This document shows positions 6,989 to 15,126 of a stretch of DNA of 40,938 bases, one piece after another. Source of the DNA: an uncultured Clostridia bacterium (GTDB lineage: Bacteria > Bacillota > Clostridia > Christensenellales > UBA1242). Both the position numbers and the translations under genes were made by a program. The number at the start of each line of letters is the position of its first letter. Position 1 is the stretch's first letter. A model generated the notes under the pieces. It saw nothing but the letters and a program-made list of their open reading frames with translations. It had not been told where the DNA came from and ran no database searches. Location of the stretch: contig CALWKA010000002.1 in NCBI GenBank assembly GCA_944381155.1, positions 1 through 40,938 on the forward strand, written 5' to 3'.

Positions 6989-7603
6989 ATGAAAAAAAAT
7001 TTCAAAAATATTAAAATAACTTCATTAATATTCAATATTATTTGCTTAATTTTTGGATTTTGTTTAATTTTTTTCCCTGAAACTACAAAATTTACAATTA
7101 TTTTATTGTTCGGATTAGGATTGGCTGTTTGTGGAATTGTGGAAATCATAAATTTTTTTGTTTACGGATACGAAAGTCTTGGATTTTGGATCGGTTGTAT
7201 TGATATTCTATTTGGTCTAATTGTGGCAATGTCGGCAAGTATTTTAACAAATGTTGCCGTATTTGCGTTCGTTGTCGGCACGCTGTTTGTATTCGCTTCG
7301 CTAAATAAAATGCAAAAATCTTTTAATTACAGGAGATTTGGTGCAAAAAATTGGTGGATTGACACAATTTTTGCGTTCATTATTTTGATTTTAGGAATTT
7401 TGACTATCGCAAATCCGTTTGAAAGTGAACGAGTATTTAATATTTTCTTGGGCATAGCAATTATATTCAATTCATTGATGGAAATTGCCACTAGCATAAT
7501 CGTTACCACGCGCTTGAAAAAGGTAAAACACAACTTAAAAGATTTAGTGAAAAAAGAAACCGTGATTGATCTAGATGAAGATGACTACACGATTGAAAAA
7601 TAA
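6989..7603 (+). CDS. HdeD-like (DUF308) membrane protein
   Basis: A 204-aa protein with six hydrophobic segments arranged as two similar three-helix halves, as in the DUF308/HdeD family, and an acidic C-terminal tail (DLDEDDYTIEK). ATG 6989 is used because AAAGGAG lies 5 nt upstream; an earlier in-frame start has no ribosome site. Family members are linked to acid or general stress in enterobacteria, but most Firmicutes copies are uncharacterised. It is a single gene bounded by the leuS promoter region and a terminator. Confidence 0.75.
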   Translation: MKKNFKNIKITSLIFNIICLIFGFCLIFFPETTKFTIILLFGLGLAVCGIVEIINFFVYGYESLGFWIGCIDILFGLIVAMSASILTNVAVFAFVVGTLFVFASLNKMQKSFNYRRFGAKNWWIDTIFAFIILILGILTIANPFESERVFNIFLGIAIIFNSLMEIATSIIVTTRLKKVKHNLKDLVKKETVIDLDEDDYTIEK

Positions 7604-7651
7604 TTTTTCATTTATATATAATTTGTGTGCTTATTAATTTTTAAAACTAAT

Positions 7652-7691
7652 AAAAAGGGAACTTTACTTTTGCGTGTTCGTTCCTTTTTTT
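7652..7691 (+). terminator. Terminator of the HdeD-like gene
   Basis: An AAAAAGGGAAC arm pairs with GTTCCTTTTTTT over a 17-nt loop and ends in a T-run. Confidence 0.7.
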
Positions 7692-7856
7692 ACCCGCTAA
7701 TTTCAAAATGTTGAAATCTCACTAAACAATTTTTAACTAATATAAATTAATATTTAGCCTATTATAAAGTTGACTTTTTTGATTCTGCTCGTTTAAAATC
7801 ATTTAAGCATATTCATATTTTACTAATTATTTTTTATATAAAAATAAAATTACTTA

Positions 7857-8171
7857 TTATTTAGGCACGAAACTATTACAAGGTGCTACTGTCGTGGCAC
7901 TTCCTACAAAAATTCCATTTGAAAAACATTCTCCCTGACGATTGAAAATACACGATTCACTACCACAATGTATCTGCATATTTTTGCAGTGGTGATATGG
8001 TGCAATATCTGGTTCGTGACTGAACATATCTAGAGATACATCTTCTATTTCTTTAGTTTTGTCAATTGCCAAATCTTCGCAAAGTGCTTGATCGTCAATA
8101 ATCAAATTGGCACGCGTGCACTTTGCTCTATCATTATATATGCAACTATATTTTCTACATACTACATCCAT
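7857..8171 (-). CDS. DUF1540-type cysteine-rich protein (two repeats)
   Basis: A 104-aa protein with two cysteine clusters of the DUF1540 type: CRKYSCIYNDRAKC at the N-terminus and CGSESCIFNRQGEC near the C-terminus, each followed by a hydrophobic strand and a further Cys (DDQALC; TVAPCNSF). Spacing C-x4/5-C-x2-N-x4-C is typical of DUF1540, a small clostridial domain thought to bind metal. Here two copies are joined by a linker that includes YHHCKN. No Shine-Dalgarno sequence is visible before the ATG. Function is unknown; the family is frequent in spore-formers. Confidence 0.75.
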   Translation of the reverse strand: MDVVCRKYSCIYNDRAKCTRANLIIDDQALCEDLAIDKTKEIEDVSLDMFSHEPDIAPYHHCKNMQIHCGSESCIFNRQGECFSNGIFVGSATTVAPCNSFVPK

Positions 8172-8598
8172 ACTATTATGTTTTACAAAATAAAATTATT
8201 TATACTAAAAATAAAATTATAAAATAAATATGTTTAATAAAAATAGATTTTTAAAAAAATATAAACAATTTTTTAAAAATAAAAAATAATTCTATGCTAA
8301 TTTTTTTCAAAAAAATTTTCTTTGATATTTAATAAATATTAGATTGAAAGTTCTTTATTTAAAAATATCAAATATTATAAAACAAATATTAAAAAGAAAA
8401 GAAAGCAAACAATCATTTACCAATAAATTAAAAAACAACAAACTAAAAATCAAAATTTTAATATAAAAAATTTAAAAAAATTATTTTTTATAGTATAAAT
8501 AAATAAAAAAATAAAGTTTTATCCTTTATTTTTAAATATTTTTTAATTATTAATCTCATACTATTTATGCTTTTGTGCAAAACTAAAAGTTTATAAAA
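8172..8598. other. Extremely AT-rich 430-nt spacer
   Basis: Long A/T runs with almost no G or C. No ORF with a ribosome site, no stable hairpin and no tRNA-like structure. The only recognisable signal is the rplI promoter at its right end. Confidence 0.6.
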
Positions 8599-8627
8599 TT
8601 GACAATTTATTTTCATTGTGCTAAACT
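8599..8627 (+). promoter_or_regulatory. rplI promoter
   Basis: TTGACA (8599-8604), a 17-nt spacer and TAAACT (8622-8627). The predicted start near 8634 leaves a leader of about 14 nt that still contains the AGGAG site. Confidence 0.7.
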
Positions 8628-8647
8628 ATTTATTATTAGGAGTAAAT

Positions 8648-9091
8648 ATGAAAATAATATTAATAAAAGACTTGAAGGGAAAAGGCAAAGCGGGAGACAT
8701 AATTGATGTGAATCCAAATTATGCAAACAATGTTTTGATCAAACAAGGTATTGCAAAAGTGGCAAATGCCAGCAATCTTAATGACCACAAAGGTCAAGTG
8801 GAAGCCAAAGAATTTCATCATTCAGAATTGGTGAAAGAATATCAAGCGATCGCAAACAAAATCAGAAATAAAGTATATAATTTTACGCTCAATGTTGGAG
8901 CGAACGGAAAAGCCTTTGGTTCTATCACAAAACAAGAAATTCTCACCGCTTTGAACGCAGACGGAATAAAGGTGGAAAAAAATCAAATAAAAGACTTTCC
9001 TACAATAAAAGGTATAGGTCAATATAAAATCACTTTACAACTTATTAAAGAAGTTTCAGTAGATATCATAGCGAATGTAAATATAAAATAA
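8648..9091 (+). CDS. rplI: 50S ribosomal protein L9
   Basis: A 147-aa protein, the normal L9 length. The N-terminal rRNA-binding domain carries the family signature MKIILIKDLKGKGKAGDIID and NYANNVLIKQGIA. A central helix (residues 40-75) links to the C-terminal domain with NVGANGKAFGSITKQEI. The start at 8648 has AGGAG 5 nt upstream. Unlike in many Firmicutes it stands alone here, without dnaB/dhhP or rpsF-ssb-rpsR neighbours. It has its own promoter and converges on glyS. Confidence 0.97.
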   Translation: MKIILIKDLKGKGKAGDIIDVNPNYANNVLIKQGIAKVANASNLNDHKGQVEAKEFHHSELVKEYQAIANKIRNKVYNFTLNVGANGKAFGSITKQEILTALNADGIKVEKNQIKDFPTIKGIGQYKITLQLIKEVSVDIIANVNIK

Positions 9092-9312
9092 AATTAAATA
9101 ACTTGTATAAAATATTTTATTAAAAATAATCTAAATTAAAAAACGGAATTTATTAATTAAAAAAATTGAAAATAATTAAAAAATAATATTTTATTAAAAT
9201 ATTTTTTAAAATATCAGTAAATTTTTATTAATATATGTATTTTGTTTTTTATTTAAAAATAAAGTTGTATTTTTATAATAAAAACACATTAATATTTTTA
9301 AATTTTATTATT

Positions 9313-9409
9313 AAAAAATAATGCGCTACCAAAATCATTTTTTAGTGTATAACTTTTAATGATTTCAATTTTGATAATTTCAAATCAATTAATTTGCGCA
9401 TTATTTTTT
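9313..9409. repeat. 14-bp inverted repeat enclosing a second hairpin (likely bidirectional terminator)
   Basis: AAAAAATAATGCGC (9313-9326) is perfectly repeated in inverse at 9396-9409. Inside, AAATCATT (9332-9339) pairs with AATGATTT (9358-9365). T-runs lie at the outer end on both strands, so the outer stem can end rplI on plus and glyS on minus. The 69-nt interior is unusually long for a plain terminator. Between rplI and this element (9092-9312) the DNA is featureless A/T. Confidence 0.6.
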
Positions 9410-9414
9410 TCAAA

Positions 9415-10779
9415 TTAAAATTTAACTTTTTCGCTGATGTAATTTACCAATTCATCTATTTTCAATCGAATTTGTTCCATACTATCTCTATCGCGAATTG
9501 TTACTGTATCATCGTCCAATGTCTCAAAATCAATTGTCACGCAAAAAGGTGTGCCTATTTCATCTTGACGGCGATACCTTTTGCCTATGCTCCCCGCTTC
9601 ATCATAAGTCACCATAAAATATTTTGACAATTTTGAATAAATCTCCGTTGCCTTTTCACTCAAATTTTTTTGTAGCGGAAGAATCGCCACCTTGTATGGT
9701 GCAATAGCGGGGTGGAAATGCATCACAACTCGTGTCTCCCCATTATCCAATTTTTCTTCGTCATAAGCTTCACACATTATTGCCAGCGTCAGCCTATCCG
9801 CGCCAATCGAATATTCTATGACATTAGGAATGTATCTTTCGTTTGTGTAAGGATCGAGATAGGACATTGATTTTCCGCTAAATTCTTGATGTCTGGATAG
9901 ATCCCAATCTCCCCTGTGATGTATGCCATTCAATTCTTCCCAACCTATAGGATAGAGATATTGAATATCTGACGCTGCTTTTGCGTAATGAGCAAGTTTG
10001 TCGTGATCGTGAAATCTCAAATGCTCTGCACTAAAGCCTAGTGAAAGCAAAAAATCCATTGCTTTTTTCTTGTACTCTTCATAATATTTCATACTTTCGT
10101 CCGCACGACAAAACCATTGATGTTCCATTTGCTCAAATTCAATAGTTCTGAAAGTAAAATTACCGGGCGTCACTTCGTTCCTAAACGCTTTACCAATTTG
10201 AGCAATACCAAATGGCACTTTTGCACGCATACTGCGTTGTACATTAAGGAAATTCACAAACTCGCCTTGCGCCGTTTCAGGACGAAGATAGATAAGATTT
10301 TGACTTTCATCTGTCACTCCGCGCGAAGTGGAAAACATTAAATTAAAATTCCTAATAGGAGTCCAATCGCATTTTCCACATTTTGGACAACAAATATGGT
10401 GCTCTTTGATATAATTTTCCATTTCTTCATTCGTCATCAAATCTGGATTGACCTTACCTTTGCTGTGTTCTTCAATCAAATTGTCCGCCCTGTGTCTAGT
10501 TTTGCAATTTTTGCAATCCATCTTTGGATCAGAAAAACTTGCAGTATGTCCACTAGCATCCCACACTTTGCTATTCATAAATATATCCGCATCTATTCCA
10601 AACGAATTGTGTGCTTCTTGCACAAATTTTTTCCACCACGCCCGCTTGATGTTGTTCTTCAACTCTACTCCCACAGGACCATAATCCCAAGTGTTTGCAA
10701 GTCCGTCATATATGTCACTGCCTGGGAAAATAAACCCACGATTTTTACTTAAATTTACAATTTTATCAAAATTTCCCAT
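9415..10779 (-). CDS. glyS: Glycyl-tRNA synthetase (dimeric type)
   Basis: A 454-aa class II synthetase of the single-chain alpha2 type, which attaches glycine to tRNA-Gly. Visible landmarks: N-terminal GFIFPGSDIYDGLANTWDYG, RPETAQG (166-172), motif 2 FRNE (199-202) with FRTIEFEQMEHQWFC, motif 3 near GADRLTLAIMCEAYDEE, and a C-terminal anticodon-binding domain (ILPLQKNLS to TIRDRDSMEQIR). Cys pairs at 89/92 and 130-137 sit in the insertion and may bind zinc. AAGGAG precedes the ATG. A tRNA-Gly T-box lies upstream. Confidence 0.97.
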   Translation of the reverse strand: MGNFDKIVNLSKNRGFIFPGSDIYDGLANTWDYGPVGVELKNNIKRAWWKKFVQEAHNSFGIDADIFMNSKVWDASGHTASFSDPKMDCKNCKTRHRADNLIEEHSKGKVNPDLMTNEEMENYIKEHHICCPKCGKCDWTPIRNFNLMFSTSRGVTDESQNLIYLRPETAQGEFVNFLNVQRSMRAKVPFGIAQIGKAFRNEVTPGNFTFRTIEFEQMEHQWFCRADESMKYYEEYKKKAMDFLLSLGFSAEHLRFHDHDKLAHYAKAASDIQYLYPIGWEELNGIHHRGDWDLSRHQEFSGKSMSYLDPYTNERYIPNVIEYSIGADRLTLAIMCEAYDEEKLDNGETRVVMHFHPAIAPYKVAILPLQKNLSEKATEIYSKLSKYFMVTYDEAGSIGKRYRRQDEIGTPFCVTIDFETLDDDTVTIRDRDSMEQIRLKIDELVNYISEKVKF

Positions 10780-10866
10780 AATTTCTCCTTTTTAACCTTT
10801 ATAATTTATTTTTATGTTATTTTTTATTTTATTTTAAATATTTTATTTTCTGTTGCATCCTTTTTC

Positions 10867-11018
10867 AACAAAAAACCCTATGCAAAAATATTGCATAGGG
10901 ACGGGGTCTCCGCGGTTCCACCCTAATTGGTAAATACCCACCTTAATTGTATACCACGCATACCTGCGAGTGCCATTTTCGCACTTCCTAGCAAATCGCC
11001 ACTTTGCTCATCGGATTT
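10867..11018 (-). promoter_or_regulatory. T-box riboswitch controlling glyS
   Basis: On the minus strand the T-box core AGGGTGGAACCGCGG lies at 10910-10924, followed by a terminator hairpin (CCCTATGCAA at 10876-10885 with TTGCATAGGG at 10891-10900) and a T-run. The variable T-box base is A, which would pair with U73, the discriminator of bacterial tRNA-Gly. Stem I, starting near GATGAGCAAAGTGG, is short, and the leader begins directly after the stop codon of the upstream gene (11021). GGC and GGT triplets occur in the stem I region, but I cannot fix the specifier loop by eye. Confidence 0.92.
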
Positions 11019-11020
11019 TA

Positions 11021-14000
11021 TTAAATTGTAGTTTCTACATTAAATGTTGCGTTCCTTTCGTTTATTAACTTATGCATTTTTAATATTCCGTCAGCTTTCT
11101 TTATATCATCTTTATATTTCGCATACTTGCCAGTATTATTCTTGGCACCTCTATCAAGTAAATGTAGATCTTTTCGTATAAGTTTTTCTAATTTATCTAT
11201 TTTATCATCAATATCATTGTCTATATCTTCATCTTGATCAAAATATTTTTGATCTAATTTCCCTAATTCAAAGATATTATTTAACAATGCTTCTAAACTC
11301 TCTGTAGATAATCTAGTTTTAGTTTCTGGAGATTCCGCTGTTTTTCCTTTGTTTTTTCCATTCCCTTTGTTTTTTCTATCTCCTTCATCATTTTTTGCCT
11401 CGGCTACATGCTCACCATTGGCAGTTTTAACTTCACTTGTTGCTGTTGCTTCGGCTTCGTTTGCATTTATCGCTTCTGCGGTTGCTTCTTGTTTCTTTGG
11501 CATTACATTATCTTTTTCACAATTGATTGAACATGTCAAAGCACAGCCCTTACCCTTTTCGTAATCATAACTAGGAAATTCTCTACCAAAATCACAAAGT
11601 TTTTGAGTAATAGTAGTCATCACTGTTTCGATTGGCGTCAATTTGGTTGATGCCTTACCTTTGGTCAACTTCCTTACGGCTGTTGAAACTGATAATTTAC
11701 TTGTTTCAAACACTTTTCCGTCATAAGTAAACTGACTCTTGATTGGATCGTATCCTAGATGAGAAATAAAATTTTTTTCGTCGTCCGAAAATTTACCTGC
11801 AAATCCTTCTTTTTCAATTATGTCGCCAAACTCTTTAAGCAAAATCATAGCTTTCATCATATACACTTTATCAGTGGTCGTTTCACATAATTGATTTTTC
11901 TCTTTTTCCTCTCCCATAGAGATATAATTTGTAGTCATTAGATTGTATTGGGATATTTTTTCCTGCATTTCTCTTTGTTTTTCTGGATTATGTTTAGCCT
12001 GTTTACTTAATTTCCTAATTTCTTTTTGCAATGCTAAAATATCTTGCCTATATTTGCTAAACATAGCTGCATTTTCAGGTGTTACTTTAGCTTTTCCATC
12101 TTCCACTCTAAATTCTGACTTCAAATTAGTAGTAGACAAATTGTCTGCCTTTTCTTCTAATCGTTTCATTCTGTCTAAAAACACACCAAAATATTGCATT
12201 CTATTTCCGTTGGTCAATGCTTTATAATCATCTTTAGACATAGCATTGATACGCTCGTCAATTCTTTTCTGAAGCGCATCACCTTTTAAATTGGCTAATT
12301 CAGGATCGGCCAATATCTCTGCTCTCACTTTTTTTTCTATTGCTTTACGAGTTTCTTGATTTGCTTGAACTAATTTGTCTTTAGTTTGCGAATACAAATC
12401 TGCCAACTCTTCATTTATCTCATCGCTGAAAACTTTTCTATTTTCATCAATTTTTTCATAATTATAATATTTTTTATTAATATTATAACCTTTAATACCT
12501 TCATATATTGCCTTGCCTATTGGATAAACTGTCAAGCCTGCAAACAACGCCGCTACTGCAACAGGTGCAATAGCAAGTGCAAACACTCCGCCTAAAGAGA
12601 ACAACGAACAACCCGCTATAAATAAATTTCTTACTCCTTTGCCAAGTTCTTTAGCTATTGCCTCTTTCGTATCATAAATTTTCCCGCCGGTTAATTTGCC
12701 AGTCTTTGCGTCATACACCAAATCTCCACTGCCAAAATATTTATATTCTTTTCGGTCGCAAGAAGGATCAACTATTGTTGACATTTCATTGAGTGAATAT
12801 CGCTTGTGTTGAGGATCTAATTCAACTAATTTTCCCTCATCGTCCACGACTTTATCCAAAACATATATACCATTTTTATAATCTTCAACAAATTTTTCAT
12901 TTGCTTTTTTGATTATCTCATCTTTTTCTTCGGCCGTCTTTTGAGTTTTAGCAATATCGCCCAAATTTGAATAATCTAATACACCCATTTCGTTCAATGC
13001 GGGTTTACTTAACAATTCTGCCGATTCAACCATCTGATCAAGACTTGAAGTCTGAACGAGATCGCATTCACTCATCGGTTTTGCACTTAATTTTATTTTG
13101 ATTGCATTGTTTAATTTTAGTTGTTTTCCGTCTGGTGAAAGCACCATTGATTGTGATTTGAACACATCTTTGTTGACTATTGCACCTTTAAAGTCAGAAA
13201 TAGGTTCATACAAAACAAAATACGCATCAAAATCTGTATCATAATAATTGACAAAGTCATAACAATTTGGTCGAACAGTTTTATTTTCTTCCACATATCT
13301 GCCGTCTTTTAGACGCAAATATGTCCCGTCCTGCATAACTGCATTTTCGTCCGTATTTTCCTGCATTGTGGTAATATGTTTAAAAGTCGTACTTGCTTGC
13401 CGAAGCGTCAATGGTTCTAATTCTCTTTCGTAAGCATCTTCTCCTGTTCCAGTAGCATAGACGAGTGACTTCCCTACATATTTGCCGGGATTCGTTTGAA
13501 AATCTGTTTTTTCAATCTGCTCACCTGCCCGACCAGAATCATTCATAAAATGCAAATTGGAGATATCTATCAATGTTGGCACAGTTTCTCCCTTGAACAC
13601 CACCTTGATATAATCACCTTTGCCTTGTCTGTCAACTTCATAATTTGCAATATCTAAAAGACTTTGACCATCTTTTTTATATGCAAATTGTTCTGAATAT
13701 TTTGCTTCCAAGTTTATATCAACTTTTTCGATCTCACCATTTTCCTTAACTTCAAAAGATTTTATTTTTAAATTTTCAATGTCTAACTCTTCTTTTTCTT
13801 TAACTAAACCGACTGAACAAGTGGACGAAGTGAAAATCTTGCTGACATAGACATTTTCATTAGTGAAAAGGTCCTTGTCTTTAATTGCATCTAAGACATC
13901 CCCACCATTGTCTTGAATCTCTTGTAGTGAAATGAATCTGCCGAGATCATAATATCCAATTTCGCTCTTTTTGACGAACTTCATACCCTGACCATCATTT

Positions 14001-14464
14001 AGTTCAACATAAACATACGGATCATTACTATTGAATCCATCGCTTTTCCTAATTTCAACTGCGCGCTTTAAACCATATTCAACATTATCTTCAACTTCTT
14101 TGCCGTTCTCTAACTTCACACCATTTAGATCGTCTGAAACATAAAGCTCTGGTATGGCTTGATTCAGAGTATAAAACCCAGTATCATTGAGAACTGAACT
14201 ACCAATAAACATTTCATCATTATTATTTAAAGCTTTCAGATTAAATTGTCCATCTGATCTTTGCTTTTCTAATAGATTATTAAATTGTGATATTGAATTT
14301 ATGCGTCTGAATGTAGAATCGTTTACATATTCTACAATTTTAGATAGCGGAAAGTACTTAATATTTGTTCCCATTTGGACGCGAACAAAAATCTCGGATA
14401 ATCCTAAATTTTTGACTTTATCCTCATCACACACTTCAAATTCATTAATAAATTCAGTAGCCAT
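11021..14464 (-). CDS. Large orphan protein with repeat-rich N-half, membrane hairpin and coiled coil
   Basis: An 1147-aa protein of unknown family. Residues 1-600 are soluble and contain several loosely repeated strand-rich units, for example EIFVRVQMGTNIKYF (24-38), DPYVYVELNDGQGMKFV (148-164), DYIKVVFKGETVPTLID (284-300) and DGTYLRLKDGRYVEE (379-393). A glycine/alanine-rich hydrophobic stretch at about 611-655 can form a membrane hairpin. Residues 660-900 are highly charged coiled coil, followed by a helical domain and a low-complexity KNKGNGKNKGK linker near 1055. There is no signal peptide. AGAGG precedes ATG 14464, and an extended -10 promoter lies immediately upstream. I cannot assign a function. 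Confidence 0.85.
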   Translation of the reverse strand: MATEFINEFEVCDEDKVKNLGLSEIFVRVQMGTNIKYFPLSKIVEYVNDSTFRRINSISQFNNLLEKQRSDGQFNLKALNNNDEMFIGSSVLNDTGFYTLNQAIPELYVSDDLNGVKLENGKEVEDNVEYGLKRAVEIRKSDGFNSNDPYVYVELNDGQGMKFVKKSEIGYYDLGRFISLQEIQDNGGDVLDAIKDKDLFTNENVYVSKIFTSSTCSVGLVKEKEELDIENLKIKSFEVKENGEIEKVDINLEAKYSEQFAYKKDGQSLLDIANYEVDRQGKGDYIKVVFKGETVPTLIDISNLHFMNDSGRAGEQIEKTDFQTNPGKYVGKSLVYATGTGEDAYERELEPLTLRQASTTFKHITTMQENTDENAVMQDGTYLRLKDGRYVEENKTVRPNCYDFVNYYDTDFDAYFVLYEPISDFKGAIVNKDVFKSQSMVLSPDGKQLKLNNAIKIKLSAKPMSECDLVQTSSLDQMVESAELLSKPALNEMGVLDYSNLGDIAKTQKTAEEKDEIIKKANEKFVEDYKNGIYVLDKVVDDEGKLVELDPQHKRYSLNEMSTIVDPSCDRKEYKYFGSGDLVYDAKTGKLTGGKIYDTKEAIAKELGKGVRNLFIAGCSLFSLGGVFALAIAPVAVAALFAGLTVYPIGKAIYEGIKGYNINKKYYNYEKIDENRKVFSDEINEELADLYSQTKDKLVQANQETRKAIEKKVRAEILADPELANLKGDALQKRIDERINAMSKDDYKALTNGNRMQYFGVFLDRMKRLEEKADNLSTTNLKSEFRVEDGKAKVTPENAAMFSKYRQDILALQKEIRKLSKQAKHNPEKQREMQEKISQYNLMTTNYISMGEEKEKNQLCETTTDKVYMMKAMILLKEFGDIIEKEGFAGKFSDDEKNFISHLGYDPIKSQFTYDGKVFETSKLSVSTAVRKLTKGKASTKLTPIETVMTTITQKLCDFGREFPSYDYEKGKGCALTCSINCEKDNVMPKKQEATAEAINANEAEATATSEVKTANGEHVAEAKNDEGDRKNKGNGKNKGKTAESPETKTRLSTESLEALLNNIFELGKLDQKYFDQDEDIDNDIDDKIDKLEKLIRKDLHLLDRGAKNNTGKYAKYKDDIKKADGILKMHKLINERNATFNVETTI

Positions 14465-14481
14465 TATTACCTCTTAAAATT

Positions 14482-14510
14482 ATTATAACATAAAGCAAAT
14501 CAAAAATCAA
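14482..14510 (-). promoter_or_regulatory. Promoter of the 1147-aa gene
   Basis: On the minus strand, TTGATT (14505-14510), a 17-nt spacer and TGT-TATAAT (-10 at 14482-14487). The expected start near 14475 gives a leader of only about 11 nt, just enough for the AGAGG site. Confidence 0.7.
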
Positions 14511-14809
14511 TATATCCACCCTTAAAAAAATAGAAAATGAAGATCGAAAATATCAATATATTTTATAATTATTACAAATATGTGATTAAAATTGTAAAAA
14601 TAATACATTTGTAAAACACAAATACGCCTATAAAATTATAAAACGCTTAAAATTTTTTATCAAAACAAAACTATTGTCTATTTTAATGCGCAAACGCGAC
14701 AAAATTGTATATTTATTGATATGCTTTGATGCGCTGTTTGATTTTAAGAAAACTAAAGCAGACAAAACCAATGCAATTTTTGACACTAAATTTGACACTA
14801 AATTTTTAG
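14511..14809. other. Intergenic DNA with a 12-bp tandem duplication
   Basis: AT-rich spacer between the 1147-aa gene promoter and the tRNA-Asn terminator. The only structure is two adjacent copies of TTTGACACTAAA (14779-14802). A 60-codon plus-strand frame crosses it without a ribosome site and runs through the terminator, so I do not count it as a gene. Confidence 0.6.
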
Positions 14810-14853
14810 AAAAAATAAAAAATAGTAGTGCGACACCAGATCTAGCACTACTA
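14810..14853 (-). terminator. Terminator of tRNA-Asn
   Basis: On the minus strand TAGTAGTGC (14845-14853) pairs with GCACTACTA (14823-14831) over a 13-nt loop, followed by TTTTTTATTTTT. It lies 14 nt past the tRNA 3' end. Confidence 0.85.
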
Positions 14854-14867
14854 TAATATTGTGATTT

Positions 14868-14942
14868 TGGCGCCCCGAGTAGGGCTCGAACCTACAACCT
14901 ATCGGTTAACAGCCGAGTGCTCCACCATTGAGCTATCGAGGC
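14868..14942 (-). tRNA. tRNA-Asn (anticodon GTT)
   Basis: 75 nt including an encoded CCA. Acceptor GCCTCGA/TCGGGGC (7 pairs, one T-G); D arm GCTC/GAGC; anticodon loop CTGTTAA with GTT; T arm GTAGG-TTCGAGC-CCTAC; discriminator G73, as expected for Asn. The outermost anticodon-stem pair (C-T) is mismatched. It is a single tRNA gene with its own consensus promoter and terminator. Confidence 0.95.
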
Positions 14943-14959
14943 ATTCTGACAACAAATTA

Positions 14960-14988
14960 ATTATATTATATAATTCATTCATTGTCAA
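14960..14988 (-). promoter_or_regulatory. tRNA-Asn promoter
   Basis: On the minus strand, TTGACA (14983-14988), a 17-nt spacer and TATAAT (14960-14965), ending 17 nt before the mature tRNA 5' end. This is full consensus, as usual for stable RNA genes. Confidence 0.9.
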
Positions 14989-15126
14989 CAAATTTTTATT
15001 ATTTTTTTGAAATTTCTTATTTTCAAATGTATGAATGTGAAAATTTATATACCTTAACTTGCGACTTCATTATTTTTTTACTTTCCAATTTTGGTATATT
15101 CAATAATTTTCGTAAGTTTAGCATTG

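Noticed and set aside
14674..14856. 60-codon plus-strand frame next to tRNA-Asn
   Set aside because: No ribosome site; it contains the tandem 12-bp repeat and the tRNA terminator.
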